Assembly: GCA_965659745.1 (NCBI GenBank)
Contig: CBFHXF010000069.1
Span: 1 to 8,841 of the forward strand
From: VMCP01 sp965659745
GTDB lineage: Bacteria > Bacteroidota > Bacteroidia > NS11-12g > UBA955
Direction: 5' to 3'
DNA length: 8,841 nucleotides
Shown: positions 5,764 to 8,841 of the stretch, in pieces
Position numbering within the stretch: the stretch's first letter is position 1
Layout of the letters: every line of letters begins with the position of its first letter
The notes under the pieces: generated by a model
What the model saw: the letters and a program-made list of their open reading frames with translations, nothing else
Told to the model about the DNA's origin: nothing
Database searches by the model: none
Position numbers and translations under genes: made by a program

Positions 5764-6876
5764 ATGAAAATAGCATTCCAACGTACTCAAATCCTCCTAT
5801 TATGTGCTTTAACCTCTTTTATTTTCGGGGGAAGCCCATTAACGGCTCAAACCGCTAAAGCCAAAGTCAGAGCCGTGCGCTGGGAAAAACTTGAAATCCG
5901 TTTCGACAGCATCGCGTACTATAATGGTGTGCCCTTCTCCGGACGTGCCGAGTACTACTTCCCCCAAGAAAAAGACGGGAGGCCCCGTTTGGCCAAACGC
6001 GCCGAATTTTTAAACGGAATTTTTCACGGGGAATTTGCCAAATTGCGACCCAATGGCGATTTCCAATTGCGTGAAACGTATAAAAATGGCGTAAAAAACG
6101 GACCGTTTTACTACTATTATGAAAACGGTAAAGTGGAAGTAATGGGCGAATTCGTTAACGAAGTCATCGACGGGTTGGTGCAGGGATTTTATGCGAGCGG
6201 CAAAAAATACTATATCAACAGGTACACCCTGGGCGAAAGAAATGGCTTGTGTGAAGCCTTTTTTGAAAATGGCAATAAAGAAACCGAAAGCCGATACCGC
6301 ATGGGCGTTCCGGTAGGGGAGCATTATGGCTTTTTTGACAATGGAGCCATTCGTTTTTACAAAAACTTTAACGATTCTGGGAGTTTGCACGGTCCGCATT
6401 ACTATTACCACAGTACCGGCTGTGCCGCCATTGAAGAATACTATAAAAACGGTAAATTAGACAGTGTGCAACGGGCTTGGGACGCGCTTAGTTGTGCATT
6501 AATTAAAACCGGCTATTGGAACGAAGGCAAGGAAAATGGCACTTTTGCCGAGTTCAATATGTTTGGCGATACCATTAAATTAACCCAATTTAAAGAGGGT
6601 AAAAAACACGGACTTCAGGGAGAATACCGAGTAGAAAAGGACCCTAAAACCAATTTGCGTTATCGGGCGGTAGAAACCGAAGGGAATTATGTAGATGGGT
6701 TTGCGCATGGACCTTGGGTTTACGGTAAGAAATCGTGTTTTCAGTCGCGCGAAGGCACTTATGATATGGGCGTTAAAGTAGGGGAGTGGAAGTATTACGA
6801 TCATAAATGTGAGATTTTGTTGATTCAGAAATACGATACCAACGGTAATTTATTAGAGGAAGAAGCTTTCGATTAA
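5764..6876 (+). CDS. Exported MORN_2 (YwqK-like) repeat protein
   Basis: This is a 370-residue protein starting at ATG 5764, preceded by an A/G-rich AAGAAAAG stretch; a GTG at 5758 in the same frame is less likely. The N-terminus is a signal peptide (hydrophobic LLLCALTSFIFGG, likely cut after LTA), so the protein is periplasmic or surface-bound. From about residue 80 to 345 it consists of roughly ten MORN_2-type units with the pattern (N/E)GxxxGxFxxYxxxG: NGIFHGEF, NGVKNGPFYYYYENG, VIDGLVQGFYASG, GERNGLCEAFFENG, GVPVGEHYGFFDNG, LHGPHYYYHSTG, GKENGTFAEFNMFG, GKKHGLQGEY, GFAHGPWVYG and GVKVGEWKYYD. Such beta-hairpin repeats usually act as scaffolds or binding surfaces and carry no catalytic site. 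Databases often call them YwqK antitoxins; nothing here supports a toxin-antitoxin pair. The stop codon directly abuts the kinase ATG, so both genes form one transcript. The biological role is unknown. Confidence 0.9.
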   Translation: MKIAFQRTQILLLCALTSFIFGGSPLTAQTAKAKVRAVRWEKLEIRFDSIAYYNGVPFSGRAEYYFPQEKDGRPRLAKRAEFLNGIFHGEFAKLRPNGDFQLRETYKNGVKNGPFYYYYENGKVEVMGEFVNEVIDGLVQGFYASGKKYYINRYTLGERNGLCEAFFENGNKETESRYRMGVPVGEHYGFFDNGAIRFYKNFNDSGSLHGPHYYYHSTGCAAIEEYYKNGKLDSVQRAWDALSCALIKTGYWNEGKENGTFAEFNMFGDTIKLTQFKEGKKHGLQGEYRVEKDPKTNLRYRAVETEGNYVDGFAHGPWVYGKKSCFQSREGTYDMGVKVGEWKYYDHKCEILLIQKYDTNGNLLEEEAFD

Positions 6877-7533
6877 ATGATGCACGCTATTGAACCTTTT
6901 GTTATAGGTATGACCGGACTTTCGGGTGCGGGTAAAACCTTTTACGTAGACCGATTGAAAGAACAGTTCGGTGATAAGATTTGTATTTTGGGTTTTGATG
7001 ATTATTACAAACCTTTGGAAGAGCAGCATTTCGACGAACACGGAGAGGCCAATTACGATTTGCCATCTGCCTTATATGCGGATCGTTTCTATCAAGATTT
7101 GTTAAAATTGATCGAATACAAGTCTATTGTGATTCGAAAATATCAATTCGAACATTACGATGCGCCGGAAGTAATGGCAACCATAGATCCTGCGCCTGTT
7201 ATTTTGGTGGAAGGTTTATTTGTAATGGATATTAAGTCGGTAGATACGATGTTGAATTACCGCATTTTTATCGATTGCGATACGGATTTGTGTTTCAACA
7301 GGCGTTTAGAGCGCGACATCCGCGAGCGGAATATTCCCAGGGAGCGCAGCTTACACCAGTGGAATTTTCATGTAATGCCGGCTTATCAGCAATTTATTGA
7401 ACCGCATAAAGAGCGTTGCAATTTGGTAATTGAGAATGTGGGTCCCCCAGAAGAAAATATCCAAACCATCTTGAACCACATCCGCACGCATGCGCATCCT
7501 TCGGCTTTACAGGCCTTGGCCGGAAGTTTGTAG
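6877..7533 (+). CDS. Uridine-kinase-like P-loop nucleoside kinase
   Basis: This is a 218-residue protein, close to the usual 205-215 of uridine kinases, which phosphorylate uridine and cytidine in pyrimidine salvage in the cytosol. Visible features are Walker A GLSGAGKT (14-21), FDDYYKP (40-46, the nucleoside-binding Asp and YYK), NYDLPSAL (59-66), a YQFEHY segment with the conserved His (93), ILVEGLF (109-115, Walker B-like), and IDCDTDLCFNRRLERDIRER (132-151, containing the lid arginines), then FIEPHKER. The order and spacing match E. coli Udk, but the Walker A and HYDAPE region differ from the canonical enzyme. This may be a paralogue, and the substrate is not certain. The start is ATG at 6877, directly after the TAA of the upstream gene; a second ATG follows at 6880. 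GAGGAAGAAG inside the upstream gene may serve as ribosome binding site. The gene is followed by a likely terminator. Confidence 0.87.
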   Translation: MMHAIEPFVIGMTGLSGAGKTFYVDRLKEQFGDKICILGFDDYYKPLEEQHFDEHGEANYDLPSALYADRFYQDLLKLIEYKSIVIRKYQFEHYDAPEVMATIDPAPVILVEGLFVMDIKSVDTMLNYRIFIDCDTDLCFNRRLERDIRERNIPRERSLHQWNFHVMPAYQQFIEPHKERCNLVIENVGPPEENIQTILNHIRTHAHPSALQALAGSL

Positions 7534-7559
7534 GGGGAATGGGTATTCCTCTTTTATTT
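7534..7559 (+). terminator. Probable intrinsic terminator after the kinase gene
   Basis: GGGGAAT pairs with ATTCCTC around a GGGT loop: seven base pairs including one G-U (7534-7540 with 7545-7551). TTTTATTT follows at once. The hairpin starts at the base after the stop codon. The short stem makes strength uncertain, but stem plus U-tract fits the end of the MORN/kinase transcript. Confidence 0.55.
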
Positions 7560-7588
7560 GTAAATGAATTATTTTGCGAATAGTTTTA
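7557..7588 (+). promoter_or_regulatory. Candidate promoter of the AlbA_2/HATPase gene
   Basis: TTTG at 7557-7560 and TAGTTTTA at 7581-7588 are 20 nt apart. The second differs from TAnnTTTG only in its last base. The implied leader to the ATG at 7613 is about 20 nt. The match is imperfect, and an alternative near-match TATTTTG (7571-7577) has one spacer base too few. Confidence 0.3.
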
Positions 7589-7612
7589 CATCGGTTATAG
7601 TCCATTTTACAA

Positions 7613-8841
7613 ATGCCCACTCAACTCACACCAAACGAAATAAAAAGCATAGTACAAGCCGGAGAAGGTTACAATGCCGAGTTTAAAATTCGTGTACCCA
7701 ACAAGGTAAAAGAAATTACAGAAGAAATTTGTGCTTTTGCTAATTCTGCCGGAGGTGTATTGTTAATTGGAGTGAGTGATGACAATGTAATTCATGGGGT
7801 GTACATAGACAATGGAAAACGTTCTGCTATTCAAAATTCGTTGAACGAGATTAATCCACACTTAACTACTCATTTTTATGCTGTTGAAGTAGATGGAAAA
7901 ATGGTTTGGGTAATTGAAGTAAATACGGGTATTCAAAAGCCTTATGCTTTATCAGGGGCTATTTATGTAAGACAAGGTCCAAACACTCAAAAACTCACTA
8001 CGGTTGAGCAAATGCGTGACTTTTTTCAGCAGTCAGATCGCATTTATTTTGATGAAGCCCCTTGTGTTGATTTTGATTTAATCAAAGATATTGACCAAAA
8101 TTTGTTTGAAGAGTTTAGGCTGCAAAGCGGATTATCTAATGCTGTTAGTCAGGATCAAATCATTCATAATTTAAAATTATTGTTACCTAATGGTATTATA
8201 AAGAACGGTGGAGCCTTGTTTTTTGGAAATATACCCGAGCAATTTATAGAAACCGCTGTAATCCGCTGTATCGCATTTGAAGGAACCAATAAAACTAATA
8301 TTATCGACGATAAGGTTTACGGTGGGGCCTTAATGAAGCAATACGAACAAGCCATGCAATGGCTAAAAGGCAAGCTTTCTGTTCGTTATGAAATTGAGGG
8401 CGGCGGTCCAAGAAAGGAATTATGGGAGATCCCCGAAACGGCATTTAAAGAAGCCATCATAAATGCCCTATCGCATCGCGATTATTATGACAAAGGGGCC
8501 AGAATAACCATTGAGTTATTTAAAGACCGGGTTGAAATTAGTAATCCTGGAGGTTTAACGAGTGCTATTTCTCTAGCTGAATTTGGAACGAAGAGCCATA
8601 GCCGAAATCCGCTCATATTTGGATTGTTTGTGCGTATCCACATGGTAGAGCAAGTAGGTTCAGGTATTGGAAGAATCAGGGATTTAATGAAAAATGTCAA
8701 GCTTCCGGAACCTCAATTTAAAACGGATGGTATGTTTACGGTTGTCCTTCCACGATCAATAAAAAGTTCGGGGAAAAGTTCGGGGAAAAGTTCGGGGAAA
8801 AGTTCGGTGAAGGATTCGAAACATGGATGGGAAGCCATAAA
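7613..8841 (+). CDS. AlbA_2 (Schlafen AAA_4-type) plus HATPase_c_4 regulator-like protein, cut at the right edge
   Basis: The frame is open from ATG 7613 to the right edge: 409 codons with no stop. Residues about 15-130 are an AlbA_2 domain, with AEFKIRVPN (22-30), EICAFANSAGGVLLIGVSDD (38-57) and YVRQGPNTQ. The middle part (about 150-265) links to an HATPase_c_4 domain with the N-box ETAFKEAIINALSHRDYY (275-292), EISNPGGL (308-315) and VGSGIGRI (348-355). This architecture is shared with proteins annotated as RecG-related or ATP-binding transcriptional regulators; it suggests nucleic-acid and ATP binding, with cellular role unproven. After residue 382 comes a (KSSG)n stretch encoded by a 12-bp tandem repeat. 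In homologues such stretches often lead into a winged-helix domain, which would lie beyond the edge. The gene stands alone after a terminator, consistent with its own transcript and possibly accessory status. Confidence 0.92.
   Translation, partial: MPTQLTPNEIKSIVQAGEGYNAEFKIRVPNKVKEITEEICAFANSAGGVLLIGVSDDNVIHGVYIDNGKRSAIQNSLNEINPHLTTHFYAVEVDGKMVWVIEVNTGIQKPYALSGAIYVRQGPNTQKLTTVEQMRDFFQQSDRIYFDEAPCVDFDLIKDIDQNLFEEFRLQSGLSNAVSQDQIIHNLKLLLPNGIIKNGGALFFGNIPEQFIETAVIRCIAFEGTNKTNIIDDKVYGGALMKQYEQAMQWLKGKLSVRYEIEGGGPRKELWEIPETAFKEAIINALSHRDYYDKGARITIELFKDRVEISNPGGLTSAISLAEFGTKSHSRNPLIFGLFVRIHMVEQVGSGIGRIRDLMKNVKLPEPQFKTDGMFTVVLPRSIKSSGKSSGKSSGKSSVKDSKHGWEAI
8762..8809 (+). repeat. 12-bp tandem repeat AAAAGTTCGGGG, four copies, coding
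   Basis: Units lie at 8762-8773, 8774-8785, 8786-8797 and 8798-8809. The first three are identical and the last differs at one base (GGTG). In frame they encode KSSG KSSG KSSG KSSV in the linker after the HATPase_c_4 domain. Identity at synonymous positions points to recent slippage. The unit is a multiple of three, so copy-number change alters linker length without breaking the frame. Confidence 0.95.

Noticed and set aside
5764..6876. Toxin-antitoxin system, because YwqK-like proteins are often labelled antitoxins
   Set aside because: The protein is exported and built of MORN_2 repeats; the partner gene is a nucleoside kinase, not a toxin.
8762..8809. G-quadruplex formed by the GGGG runs of the 12-bp repeat
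   Set aside because: There are only three G4 runs with 8-nt loops and the fourth is GG, so at best a weak two-layer structure; slippage explains the repeat better.

Overview
The window looks like chromosomal DNA of a member of the Bacteroidota, probably a Flavobacteriales- or Chitinophagales-type organism. Three things point there: moderately AT-rich coding DNA, several -7 boxes of the form TAnnTTTG typical of this phylum, and exported proteins of types common in it (PKD-domain surface proteins, S74 tail-fibre-like proteins with Sec signal peptides, MORN_2-repeat lipo/periplasmic proteins, a cyclophilin-FKBP fusion). No rRNA, tRNA, CRISPR array, insertion sequence or phage structural module is visible. 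No stretch above 300 bases lacks a gene.

Layout. Bases 1-5660 are all minus strand. Reading in the direction of transcription: (i) a two-gene unit of a YjbR-like protein (5310-5660) and an exported dual cyclophilin/FKBP prolyl isomerase (4240-5307), 2 nt apart and closed by a strong hairpin terminator (4185-4213); (ii) a zinc-ribbon-type SAM methyltransferase (3431-4198) whose only ATG lies inside that terminator hairpin; (iii) a second two-gene unit, an exported S74 self-cleaving fibre protein with eleven 17-residue repeats (1514-3316), followed 12 nt later by a PKD-domain surface protein (1-1501) that runs off the left edge. Bases 5661-5763 are a divergent intergenic region with back-to-back -7 boxes and an inverted repeat. 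Rightward from there: an exported MORN_2-repeat protein (5764-6876) directly abutting a uridine-kinase-like P-loop kinase (6877-7533), a probable terminator (7534-7559), then an AlbA_2/HATPase_c_4 protein (7613 to the right edge) whose C-terminal part carries a nearly perfect 12-bp tandem repeat.

How the genes fit together. The two leftmost genes look like a surface module: a trimeric fibre folded by a removable C-terminal chaperone, co-transcribed with a large PKD protein that probably ends in a secretion or sorting domain outside the window. The prolyl isomerase is a plausible periplasmic folding factor, but nothing in the sequence ties it to that module. The right half pairs an exported repeat protein with a cytosolic nucleoside kinase in one transcript. 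The last gene is a separate regulator-like unit. I see no clear new multi-gene defence or mobile system; the most notable items are the start codon in a terminator loop, the fibre/PKD pair, the dual immunophilin and the 12-bp repeat.
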